A stretch of 13,286 nt of DNA from Candidatus Dojkabacteria bacterium (GTDB taxonomy: Bacteria > Patescibacteriota > Dojkabacteria > SC72 > JAFGCJ01). Position 1 is the stretch's first letter, and every line of letters begins with the position of its first letter. The stretch covers positions 1-13,286 of the forward strand of contig JAQVGB010000024.1 in assembly GCA_028696915.1 (NCBI GenBank). The letters are read 5' to 3'. A program made the position numbers and the translations under genes. Shown here in pieces: positions 7,736 through 13,286 of this stretch. A model generated the notes under the pieces. That model worked only from the letters and a program-made list of their open reading frames with translations. It ran no database searches and was not told the origin of the DNA.

Positions 7736-8692
7736 TCACCGGTGGCGCTTAGCTCTTAACACTGCATGCATAGTAATGACAAACGGTGTTAGCGTTTCTG
7801 GCACTCTCCGTCTCCTGCACCACATCCCGAAGTATATCCTTTTATGGACGCTCTCGATCGGGTTTTCAGCAACGAACCGTTTCCACTTTGGGATGAACTC
7901 CGGGTGTCGTTTCATTAATACCGCAAGACCTTTTTTCTCACGCTCGCTCACCGGTGTATCAAGGCTGTTGAATGTGCCGTGTCCTTTGTGGTAAATGTAG
8001 GTTGTGTCGTCCAGGACGTTGCGCCAGCCGTGTTTCTGTGCCCGAAGTGCGAAGTCCGTTTCTTCGCCATATCCTTTTCCAAATTCCTTCTCATCGAAAA
8101 AACCGATATCCTTCAATGCCGTCCGTTTAATGAACATACAAAATCCCACAGCGGTCGGTATATCCGGGTACCGGTGACCGCTGACCCGTTCAACAAGCCT
8201 TGCAAATGAATCAATGGTGTATCCATCCGGAACCTCATTGATATGTCCGAATGCAGGCACGGAGCAGATGCTGTTGCCGTTGTTAGTTAATGGTGTGACC
8301 GTTGCGATGTTCGGGCCGGAATAGGCGGCGCGAGTGAGCTTTTCGACCCAACCGCTCGTAACAACGGTATCGGTGTTGAGTAGAATGACATCCCGGGTTT
8401 TGCTCGTTTGCATGCCTTTGTTGACGGTCCCGACGAAGCCGAGATTTTTCTCGTTTTTCATAACGAGTGCAGTTCCGGTATACGACTCTGAAAATTGCTC
8501 GACGATAGAAGAGATCCGACCATCAGTGCTCGCATCATCGATGATGATGACGCGGTGCGGTGATGGTGTGTGCCTGAGCACGCTTTCAAGACAGGCTTGT
8601 GTGTAGTCAGGGGCGTTGTAGACGGGTATGATGATGTCGATCTCTGGGTTAGGTGCTGGATTTCTCGATTGCGGGATGGAAATAGATTTCAT
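7736..8692 (-). CDS. GT2 family glycosyltransferase
   Basis: A 318-residue enzyme. DIIIPVYNAPDYTQACLESVL starts the GT-A fold, then VIIIDDASTD (48-57), NEKNLGFVGTVNKG (about 80-93) and LLNTDT (104-109) as the DXD-type site. AVGFCMFIKRTAL and GKGYGEETDFALRAQKHGW (about 205-223) hold the late acidic residues, followed by YIYHKGHGTF. No membrane segments are seen, so it acts in the cytoplasm or at the membrane face. The ATG overlaps the TGA of the upstream GT2 by four bases (ATGA at 8689-8692), implying translational coupling. It converges on the plus-strand operon with 73 nt between, where I see no strong terminator hairpin. Donor and acceptor cannot be predicted. Confidence 0.88.
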   Translation of the reverse strand: MKSISIPQSRNPAPNPEIDIIIPVYNAPDYTQACLESVLRHTPSPHRVIIIDDASTDGRISSIVEQFSESYTGTALVMKNEKNLGFVGTVNKGMQTSKTRDVILLNTDTVVTSGWVEKLTRAAYSGPNIATVTPLTNNGNSICSVPAFGHINEVPDGYTIDSFARLVERVSGHRYPDIPTAVGFCMFIKRTALKDIGFFDEKEFGKGYGEETDFALRAQKHGWRNVLDDTTYIYHKGHGTFNSLDTPVSEREKKGLAVLMKRHPEFIPKWKRFVAENPIESVHKRIYFGMWCRRRRVPETLTPFVITMHAVLRAKRHR

Positions 8693-9648
8693 GATGACTT
8701 TTTCTTGGGTTGGAGGTCCGGCAGTTTTCCGAACCGCTTTGCCGCCGCTAGATAGAATTTGACCAGTTTTCTGCGTGCGATATCTTCGTACGCTTTGATC
8801 GTGTTGAGCAGTTTTTGAATGTCCGAATCGTTCGGTTCCGGGGCAATGAGCGCAAGCTCCGGATAGATCCTGAACACGTCCTGATAAGAGATTGTCAGCG
8901 ACTGGTTTTTTGACAGGTCCTTAATGATACCGTAATTTCGTTCTATTTCTTTTCGTGAAAACCGATGGAATGAATTCGAGTCCTGCTGTCCGATGATCCG
9001 GTACTCGGACACGGTGCTGTTCACGTAGACCGGCTTGAGTTTGCCGGAAAACAACAATGAAAGCAGAAGGTACCAGTCTTCCCAGAGGTCCATATCTTCA
9101 TGAATGTTAGCATCCGGAAACTGCCTGGGTGAGAATATGACACTACTCAGATGCAAATAATTCTCCGCGACCAGCCGCACGGGATTAAATGGCTCGCCGT
9201 AGCCTTTTCCTTTGCCGATCTCTGCGAATCCGTCTCTATACGGCGTCCGCCTCGAGATGATCGTGTTGCCGTATGCGAAGTTTGCCTTCTCCTCGAGCAT
9301 TCTCCCAATCAAGACCTCGCCCATCTCCGGATAGAAAATGTCGTCGTCATCGAGGATCGATGCGAACTGGGGCTTTGTGTGTTTCCGGGCGAAGTCTAGA
9401 CCGACGTTTATCGGATTGCCTCGCTTCTTCTTCGGATCTCCATGAAGAAGTGTGATGGAGATCTCGCGATTGAGCTTCGTGACAAGTTTCCTGATCGCCG
9501 GTGCATTCTGCCCCTTCGGATCGTGTATGACGAGGATGATGGATTTCTTGGGGTAGGTTTGGTTGATGACGGAACCAATCGTCTCTTCAAGCGTGTGATT
9601 TCCCGATCCGCGGGTCCTGATTATTGTTGTCCAAAGCGGTTGTTTCAT
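8689..9648 (-). CDS. GT2 family glycosyltransferase
   Basis: A 319-residue GT-A protein. It begins WTTIIRTRGSGNHTLEETIGSVINQTYP, holds GNPINVGLDFARKH (about 77-90) and the metal site SILDDDDIFYPEM (98-110, D100-D103). FAYGNTIISRR and NYLHLSSVIFSPRQF follow, then EDMDLWEDWYLLLSLL (184-199), with acidic W-E-D-W typical of this GT2 subgroup. The C-terminal ~90 residues are helical and basic. It follows the protease gene after a 67-nt gap with no convincing terminator. A TTGCAC hexamer in the gap has no good -10 at 17 nt (TTGTTA), so a separate promoter is doubtful. The intact acidic sites contrast with the related protein at 6901-7662. Confidence 0.87.
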   Translation of the reverse strand: MKQPLWTTIIRTRGSGNHTLEETIGSVINQTYPKKSIILVIHDPKGQNAPAIRKLVTKLNREISITLLHGDPKKKRGNPINVGLDFARKHTKPQFASILDDDDIFYPEMGEVLIGRMLEEKANFAYGNTIISRRTPYRDGFAEIGKGKGYGEPFNPVRLVAENYLHLSSVIFSPRQFPDANIHEDMDLWEDWYLLLSLLFSGKLKPVYVNSTVSEYRIIGQQDSNSFHRFSRKEIERNYGIIKDLSKNQSLTISYQDVFRIYPELALIAPEPNDSDIQKLLNTIKAYEDIARRKLVKFYLAAAKRFGKLPDLQPKKKSS

Positions 9649-9716
9649 GCCGGTGTAACAAGCTCTGTTTCATCTAGAGTGCAACATCTTGTGCCGGGGC
9701 AGTGTGGTCAGCCGGA

Positions 9717-11888
9717 TTATAGCATTGACGCGGTCGGGGAAACATAGAAGGCAACTCCTTCGTATGTCCAATCGTGTGCAAGGTTTGCGATCACATAATC
9801 TCTCTCCACTGCCGATGTCGTATAGAAATGTCCACGGTAGCGGTTGCTCCAGAACCGGTAGACTGCGGTGAGATCTGGCCGTGACGCGGTGCTCGCGCAG
9901 AATCCGGGGCCTTCGTAGGTCCAGTCATGCGAGAGACTTGAAATCACATAATCCCGCTCGCTGGAGGAGATTGTGTAGAAGTGTCCGCGGTACACCGGGC
10001 TCCAGAACCGGTAGACGGCAGTCATCGCTTCCGGGCATGTCGATGTGCTGTAGTAGGCAATTCCCTCGTATGTCCAGTCGAACCACAAATTTGCGATGAC
10101 ATTGTCTTTTTCCGCTTCCGAATTCGTGTAGAAATGGTGCTTGTATCGATCGCTCCAGAACCGGTGGACCGCGCTGAATGTCTGCGTCGGCAGTTCCTGG
10201 GTCAGTGCGCCATACACATCCAACACCCCATATCCGAGGCCTTCCGTGAACCGCGTTGCGCCAATCTGAGTAGAGCCCCATCTGAGCTTGTACCGAGCCT
10301 GTGCGAATGAAATTGACGGTGTCACACTTTTCAAAAGTGCCGCGGCGGCCGATACCTGCGGAGCGGCAAACGATGTTCCTTGCGATGGGGCAAACGAGAA
10401 CGACTTGAACGAATTGACCGTCGGGTCCCAGCTGGTCCCTTCGTCAAGCGTACAGGGGAGGGGGTTGCTTTGGGACGCGGCGTGGTAGCACTGGTAGTTG
10501 TATTGAGAAAATCCGAGGCCGGAGCTTGAGGAACCGACTGGAGCTGAGAGGTCCAGCCAGTCGCCGTATGTAGAGTACGAACTGCGTGATCCGTTGGGAT
10601 TCGATGCGCCGACGGCAATACAATTTGCATATGCCGCAGGATACTGACGGATCGAGGTCCCGGTGTTCCCGGACGCGGCGACGGGAATGATTCCCGCCAC
10701 TACTGCCTGGTTGATCATCTGTTCCTCGACCTCTGAAATATCCGGTCCGCCGAAGCTCATATTGATGACGTGCGCTCCGTTATCGATCGCGTATGCAATG
10801 GCGTCGATAATTGAAAAGGTCCAAGTCGAACCCCTGAAGTCGAACACTTTGATCGGCATGATCTGGACGTTGGGTGCAATGCCCGCTCCCTGTGAACCGT
10901 TGTTTGTCGCTCCGGCGATGATCGATGCGACATGGGTACCGTGCCCGTAGTCGTCGTCGGGATAGCCGTCTTCTTCGGTATGGCCGCCGTATGCGTACTC
11001 GTAGTTGTAGTAATCGTCGATGTTGACGCCGTGTATGTCGTCGATAAACAAGTTGGCGTCACTGTTGTCAGCTCCATCGAGCACTTCTCCCGGATTGGTC
11101 CACAGGTTTGCCGGTATTTCAGGCGTTGGATCGAAGTCCCACCCCTGTTCGTACAGATCAGGATCGAGCGCGCTGTGGTCGACGGTCCGATTATTCATGG
11201 CAAGGCCGGTATCGAGCACGGCGACAATGATGGTGGAGCGCCCGCCGTAATGGTTTCCCGCCCCAAGCTGGGCGTCAAGCTGGCTGTCGACGTAGTCCCA
11301 GGCAAGTGGCATCTGGATACCGTAGATCCCGCCGCCAACATTTTGCAATTGCCACTGATTTGAGAATTGAGGATCGTTGGGTGTCCAGGAGAGCGTGCGC
11401 TTGTAGCCCGGTTCGACATACAGAACGTCGCTACGTGCATTGAGTTCGGCGATAAACGCTTCCACGGTTCTCCCCTCCGGAACCTTCATCGCGGTCACCT
11501 GGCTATCTCCCAGTTCAGGCTGATCTGACTGCAGATGGTCGGGGACCGCCGAATTGAGGGATTGTGCCATCGATCTAATTTGTTTGTCAGAAAGAGATTT
11601 CTTCACCACGGCAACGACATACTCGTTGCTGTACTCTTTACCCGGCGCGGTCTGGGCCTTTATTTGGTTACGGGAAAGTGTGACTTTTTTGCCGTTCATG
11701 AAGTCATTGGTGGATGAGGGTTCAGATGTGGGTGAGACACTGCGGCTGGTATCAGCTCCGTACAGAGGGAATGACGGGTGGAGGGACACTGCAATCAGGG
11801 AGGCGATAAGCACTCCGGAGAGCAGGAACCTGGCGGGAAAACGGTTTCGTAAGAATGGAAAAGACGAGTGCGGGCGGTTTAATGACAA
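9717..11888 (-). CDS. Secreted subtilisin-like (S8) serine protease with three C-terminal DUF5648-type repeats
   Basis: A 723-residue secreted protease. Residues 1-45 form a signal peptide: basic RNRFPARF, then FLLSGVLIASLIAVSL, with likely cleavage after LYGA (45). An I9-like propeptide spans about 85-160 (VVAVVKKSLS to DVLYVEPGY). The S8 domain has catalytic D226 (AVLDTG), H316 (YGHGTHVAS), oxyanion N408 (AASGNTG) and S506 (GTSFAAP), so it should be active. An unusually Asp- and Tyr-rich stretch (about 271-315) between D and H may bind calcium. Three 51-residue repeats finish the protein (571-723). The start is TTG at 11888: a stop (TAA) lies two codons upstream, the first in-frame ATG (residue 64) would lose the signal peptide, and AAGG sits 7 nt before the TTG. 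It is the first gene of the minus-strand cluster with two GT2 genes; the substrate is unknown. Confidence 0.93.
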   Translation of the reverse strand: MSLNRPHSSFPFLRNRFPARFLLSGVLIASLIAVSLHPSFPLYGADTSRSVSPTSEPSSTNDFMNGKKVTLSRNQIKAQTAPGKEYSNEYVVAVVKKSLSDKQIRSMAQSLNSAVPDHLQSDQPELGDSQVTAMKVPEGRTVEAFIAELNARSDVLYVEPGYKRTLSWTPNDPQFSNQWQLQNVGGGIYGIQMPLAWDYVDSQLDAQLGAGNHYGGRSTIIVAVLDTGLAMNNRTVDHSALDPDLYEQGWDFDPTPEIPANLWTNPGEVLDGADNSDANLFIDDIHGVNIDDYYNYEYAYGGHTEEDGYPDDDYGHGTHVASIIAGATNNGSQGAGIAPNVQIMPIKVFDFRGSTWTFSIIDAIAYAIDNGAHVINMSFGGPDISEVEEQMINQAVVAGIIPVAASGNTGTSIRQYPAAYANCIAVGASNPNGSRSSYSTYGDWLDLSAPVGSSSSGLGFSQYNYQCYHAASQSNPLPCTLDEGTSWDPTVNSFKSFSFAPSQGTSFAAPQVSAAAALLKSVTPSISFAQARYKLRWGSTQIGATRFTEGLGYGVLDVYGALTQELPTQTFSAVHRFWSDRYKHHFYTNSEAEKDNVIANLWFDWTYEGIAYYSTSTCPEAMTAVYRFWSPVYRGHFYTISSSERDYVISSLSHDWTYEGPGFCASTASRPDLTAVYRFWSNRYRGHFYTTSAVERDYVIANLAHDWTYEGVAFYVSPTASML
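9720..10178 (-). repeat. Three tandem 153-bp repeats encoding DUF5648-type modules
   Basis: The end of the protease gene consists of three exact 51-codon units (10178-10026, 10025-9873, 9872-9720) with no indels between them. Each encodes AVYRFWS-x-x-YRGHFYT, then ERDYVI-x-x-L and HDWTYEG-x-x-F/Y. The repeat is a known domain of unknown function often found in exported proteins; FWS and HFYT are its most constant parts. The first copy is the most diverged (HRFWSDRYKHHFYT; FDWTYEG). The last repeat runs to the stop, so nothing such as a sorting signal follows. A carbohydrate- or surface-binding role is a guess. Confidence 0.85.
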
Positions 11889-11895
11889 GGGTTAA

Positions 11896-11899
11896 CCTT
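11896..11899 (-). promoter_or_regulatory. Shine-Dalgarno AAGG deciding the TTG start of the protease
   Basis: On the minus strand AAGG lies 7 nt before the TTG at 11888. It is one of very few Shine-Dalgarno-like sites in the window and supports the TTG as the start. Confidence 0.55.
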
Positions 11900-11921
11900 A
11901 ATGAATTCAGTATTTCGTTTC

Positions 11922-11950
11922 ATTGTAGTATGCTCATGCTGGAGGGTCAA
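11922..11950 (-). promoter_or_regulatory. Sigma70-type promoter for the protease operon
   Basis: On the minus strand TTGACC (11950-11945) and TACAAT (11927-11922) are separated by exactly 17 nt, close to the vegetative consensus. Transcription would start near 11915, giving a leader of about 27 nt to the TTG. This is the best -35/-10 pair in the window and probably drives the protease and perhaps the two GT2 genes behind it. Confidence 0.65.
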
Positions 11951-11976
11951 GGAAATGGTAATGAAAATTAAGAAAA

Positions 11977-11985
11977 TGATATAAT
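11977..11985 (+). promoter_or_regulatory. Perfect extended -10 promoter for the acylphosphatase-UppS gene
   Basis: TGATATAAT is a perfect extended -10 with a consensus TATAAT. No -35 is recognisable 17 nt upstream (GGTAAT). The start would be near 11991-11992, only about 5 nt before the ATG at 11997, so the mRNA may be almost leaderless. It diverges from the protease promoter, whose -35 lies 30 nt to the left. Confidence 0.6.
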
Positions 11986-11996
11986 GGGCAGACATT

Positions 11997-13151
11997 ATGA
12001 AAATGAACGGTAGAAAGCCAGAATTAGAGCAGGGATCAAACAGCGGCGAGCGTGAGCTGAAGATAGAGCTGTGGGGGCGGGTTCAGGGTGTGAACTTTCG
12101 AAATAGTATAAGCTCGTACGCAAAGGCCCTTGATATCAAGGGATATGTCAAAAACCGCGCCGACGGGAGTGTTCTCGTGATTGTGCAGGGTCAGGAATCG
12201 TCCCTTGAAGAATTGCTCGGATGGTGTCAGAAGTCAGTTTTTCCTGCACGAGTCACTGGTATGAGCTATGAGTGGCGGGAGCCGTCAGAACGGTATTCAG
12301 GTTTTTCAATTAGAAAAGACAAGGGTTTTATTCCCGATCAGGCGCAGAGCATGGTCAATTTGGGCAAAGAAGTGCTTGGGCTGAGTGATCCTGCGAAAGT
12401 CCCAACCCACGTGGTCATCGTTGCCGATGGGAATCGCAGGTGGGCGAGATCACACGGGTGGAAACCGTGGGTCGGCCACCGTATGGCGGCCCAGTACGAA
12501 CGGGTGAAGCCGATCTTTGACGAGTGCAAAACAACCGGGGTCAAGTATCTGAGCCTTTGGATATGGTCGACGGAGAACTGGGACCGGGACCCCGAGGAGA
12601 TCGAAGGGATATTTGATGTTTTCCGGGAACTGGTTCACTGGGCATATGAGGAATTTCCAAAGGAGCACATCCGGTTCCGACATATCGGCCGCAAAGACCG
12701 TCTTCCCGAGGACATTGTCCGTGATCTGGTTGCGCTCGAAGAGCGGTCAAAGGATTTCACGAAACTGAATCTGCAGTTATGCATGGATTATGGAGGTAGA
12801 GACGAGATCGTCAGGGCGGTCAACGGAATGATCCGTGACGGCGTGAAAGATGTGACGGAGAAAACGGTTGCCACGTATCTCGACACGAACGGAATACCCG
12901 ATCCTGACCTGGTGATCCGGACGTCGGGTGAAAAACGCCTGAGCGGAATTATGCCGTTTCAGACGACATACTCGGAGCTGTACTTTACAAATGTCCCCTT
13001 CCCGGCCTTTGGAGCGGAGGAGTTTAAACGGGCACTGCTCGAGTACGCGGGGAGGGTGCGGCGGTTTGGTGGGACGAACACGCAGGACCTCAAAGGAGTT
13101 GATGTGTCAAAGTTGTACGATCCGTCGAAATCAGTGCGGGCGGCGGAGTAA
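11997..13151 (+). CDS. uppS: Acylphosphatase-polyprenyl diphosphate synthase (UppS) fusion protein
   Basis: A 384-residue two-domain protein. Residues 21-106 are an acylphosphatase: GRVQGVNFRNS carries the phosphate loop and R35, and GYVKNRADGSV carries N53; these match the two catalytic residues of the family. After a short linker (about 107-135), residues 136-360 are a cis-prenyltransferase. VIVADGNRRWAR holds the Mg2+ aspartate D144, GHR has H161, and STENWDR (191-197) is intact. RTSGEKRLS (308-316) supplies the two arginines and serine that bind IPP, and YSELYF has E327. The prenyl domain should condense IPP onto an allylic diphosphate to make the C55-type lipid carrier needed by the glycan genes nearby. 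Oddities are VADGN instead of the common MDGN, GVNF instead of GVGF, and a 24-residue polar C-terminal tail. ATG at 11997 is chosen; a second ATG at 12003 is possible. Confidence 0.9.
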   Translation: MKMNGRKPELEQGSNSGERELKIELWGRVQGVNFRNSISSYAKALDIKGYVKNRADGSVLVIVQGQESSLEELLGWCQKSVFPARVTGMSYEWREPSERYSGFSIRKDKGFIPDQAQSMVNLGKEVLGLSDPAKVPTHVVIVADGNRRWARSHGWKPWVGHRMAAQYERVKPIFDECKTTGVKYLSLWIWSTENWDRDPEEIEGIFDVFRELVHWAYEEFPKEHIRFRHIGRKDRLPEDIVRDLVALEERSKDFTKLNLQLCMDYGGRDEIVRAVNGMIRDGVKDVTEKTVATYLDTNGIPDPDLVIRTSGEKRLSGIMPFQTTYSELYFTNVPFPAFGAEEFKRALLEYAGRVRRFGGTNTQDLKGVDVSKLYDPSKSVRAAE

Positions 13152-13172
13152 TCCCCTCAACTTGTTCAGTAA

Positions 13173-13205
13173 TGACATATTCCCCACCCCGGGATTAATA
13201 TGTCA
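13173..13205. repeat. Perfect 9-bp inverted repeat with 15-nt spacer
   Basis: TGACATATT (13173-13181) and its exact reverse complement AATATGTCA (13197-13205) flank a C/G-rich 15-nt spacer. The right arm ends 2 nt before the ATG of the HTH-like gene and would cover its ribosome site. There is no following T-run on either strand, so it is not a standard terminator. An operator or a translational hairpin is the best guess; a mobile-element end is the alternative. Confidence 0.6.
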
Positions 13206-13207
13206 GG

Positions 13208-13286
13208 ATGAGCCAGGTGAATATTCAGTCCATCGTCCTTGAGTACAACGCGTGTGGTAGCATCTCAGCTACCGCTCGTGCTCTTG
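13208..13286 (+). CDS. Probable helix-turn-helix protein, N-terminus only (cut by window edge)
   Basis: From ATG at 13208 an open frame runs off the window, giving MSQVNIQSIVLEYNACGSIS then ATARAL. The spacing of IVLEYNACGSISATARAL resembles the first helices of a helix-turn-helix DNA-binding domain, of the kind at the N-terminus of transposases, homing endonucleases and some regulators. Twenty-six codons are too few to name it. CAGG directly precedes the ATG and the inverted repeat at 13173-13205 sits just upstream, which would suit self-regulation. It lies 56 nt behind the UppS gene on the same strand. Confidence 0.5.
   Translation, partial: MSQVNIQSIVLEYNACGSISATARAL

Noticed and set aside
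9649..9716. Separate promoter before the GT2 at 9648 (TTGCAC, 17-nt spacer, TTGTTA)
   Set aside because: The -10 matches the consensus poorly. Read-through from the protease promoter explains expression equally well.
9925..11077. Long plus- and minus-strand open frames overlapping the protease gene
   Set aside because: They are shadows of the GC-rich protease frame, have no domain-like sequence, and the protease frame has all catalytic motifs.
13173..13205. Rho-independent terminator for the UppS gene
   Set aside because: The arms are A/T-rich, the spacer is long, and no T-run follows on either strand.
13256..13273. Small palindrome GGTAGC-6-GCTACC as an attachment or regulatory site
   Set aside because: It lies within the likely coding frame of the HTH-like gene and is only 6 bp per arm; chance is sufficient. 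Mentioned only as context for the larger repeat.

Overview
The window is a surface-glycan locus from a bacterium with compact, tightly packed genes. I infer, with modest confidence, a Candidate Phyla Radiation (Patescibacteria) or similar lineage. The hints are very short gaps and overlapping starts, almost no Shine-Dalgarno sequences, extended -10 promoters, GTG and TTG starts, a subtilase with FW-type DUF5648 repeats, and an acylphosphatase fused to a polyprenyl diphosphate synthase. TGA is used as a stop, so the recoded-UGA Gracilibacteria are unlikely. No rRNA, tRNA, CRISPR array or transposase was seen, and no gap between genes exceeds about 300 bases.

Layout from left to right. (1) A possible tail of an upstream gene (1-57), then a SAM-methyltransferase-like gene (44-952, +). 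(2) A minus-strand pair with a 1-nt overlap: a membrane-anchored GT2 polyprenyl-phosphate glycosyltransferase (2896 or 2950 down to 1949) followed by a flippase-like multi-spanning protein (1949-954). (3) A plus-strand operon from about 3096 to 7662: an ABC-2 polysaccharide export permease (Wzm-like), its ATPase (Wzt-like), a GT4 glycosyltransferase split into N- and C-domain reading frames with a TTGA overlap, a rhamnosyltransferase-like GT2, and a GT2-like protein that has lost its acidic catalytic motifs. (4) A minus-strand cluster from 11888 to 7736: a secreted S8 protease with three 51-residue DUF5648 repeats, then two GT2 glycosyltransferases joined by an ATGA overlap. (5) Divergent from the protease, an acylphosphatase-UppS fusion (11997-13151, +) behind an extended -10 promoter that predicts a nearly leaderless mRNA. 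(6) A 9-bp perfect inverted repeat followed by the first 26 codons of a probable helix-turn-helix protein (13208-edge).

A plausible combined role: UppS makes the C55-type lipid carrier, the GT2 and GT4 enzymes build a polysaccharide or glycan on it, Wzm/Wzt export it, and the GtrB-like GT2 plus flippase-like protein may supply or attach lipid-linked sugars. The secreted protease may be a surface or extracellular partner. Genes that most deserve a second look are the acylphosphatase-UppS fusion, the split GT4, the acid-less GT2 paralogue, and the inverted repeat before the terminal HTH gene. All functional statements come from reading the translated sequence; no database search was run.
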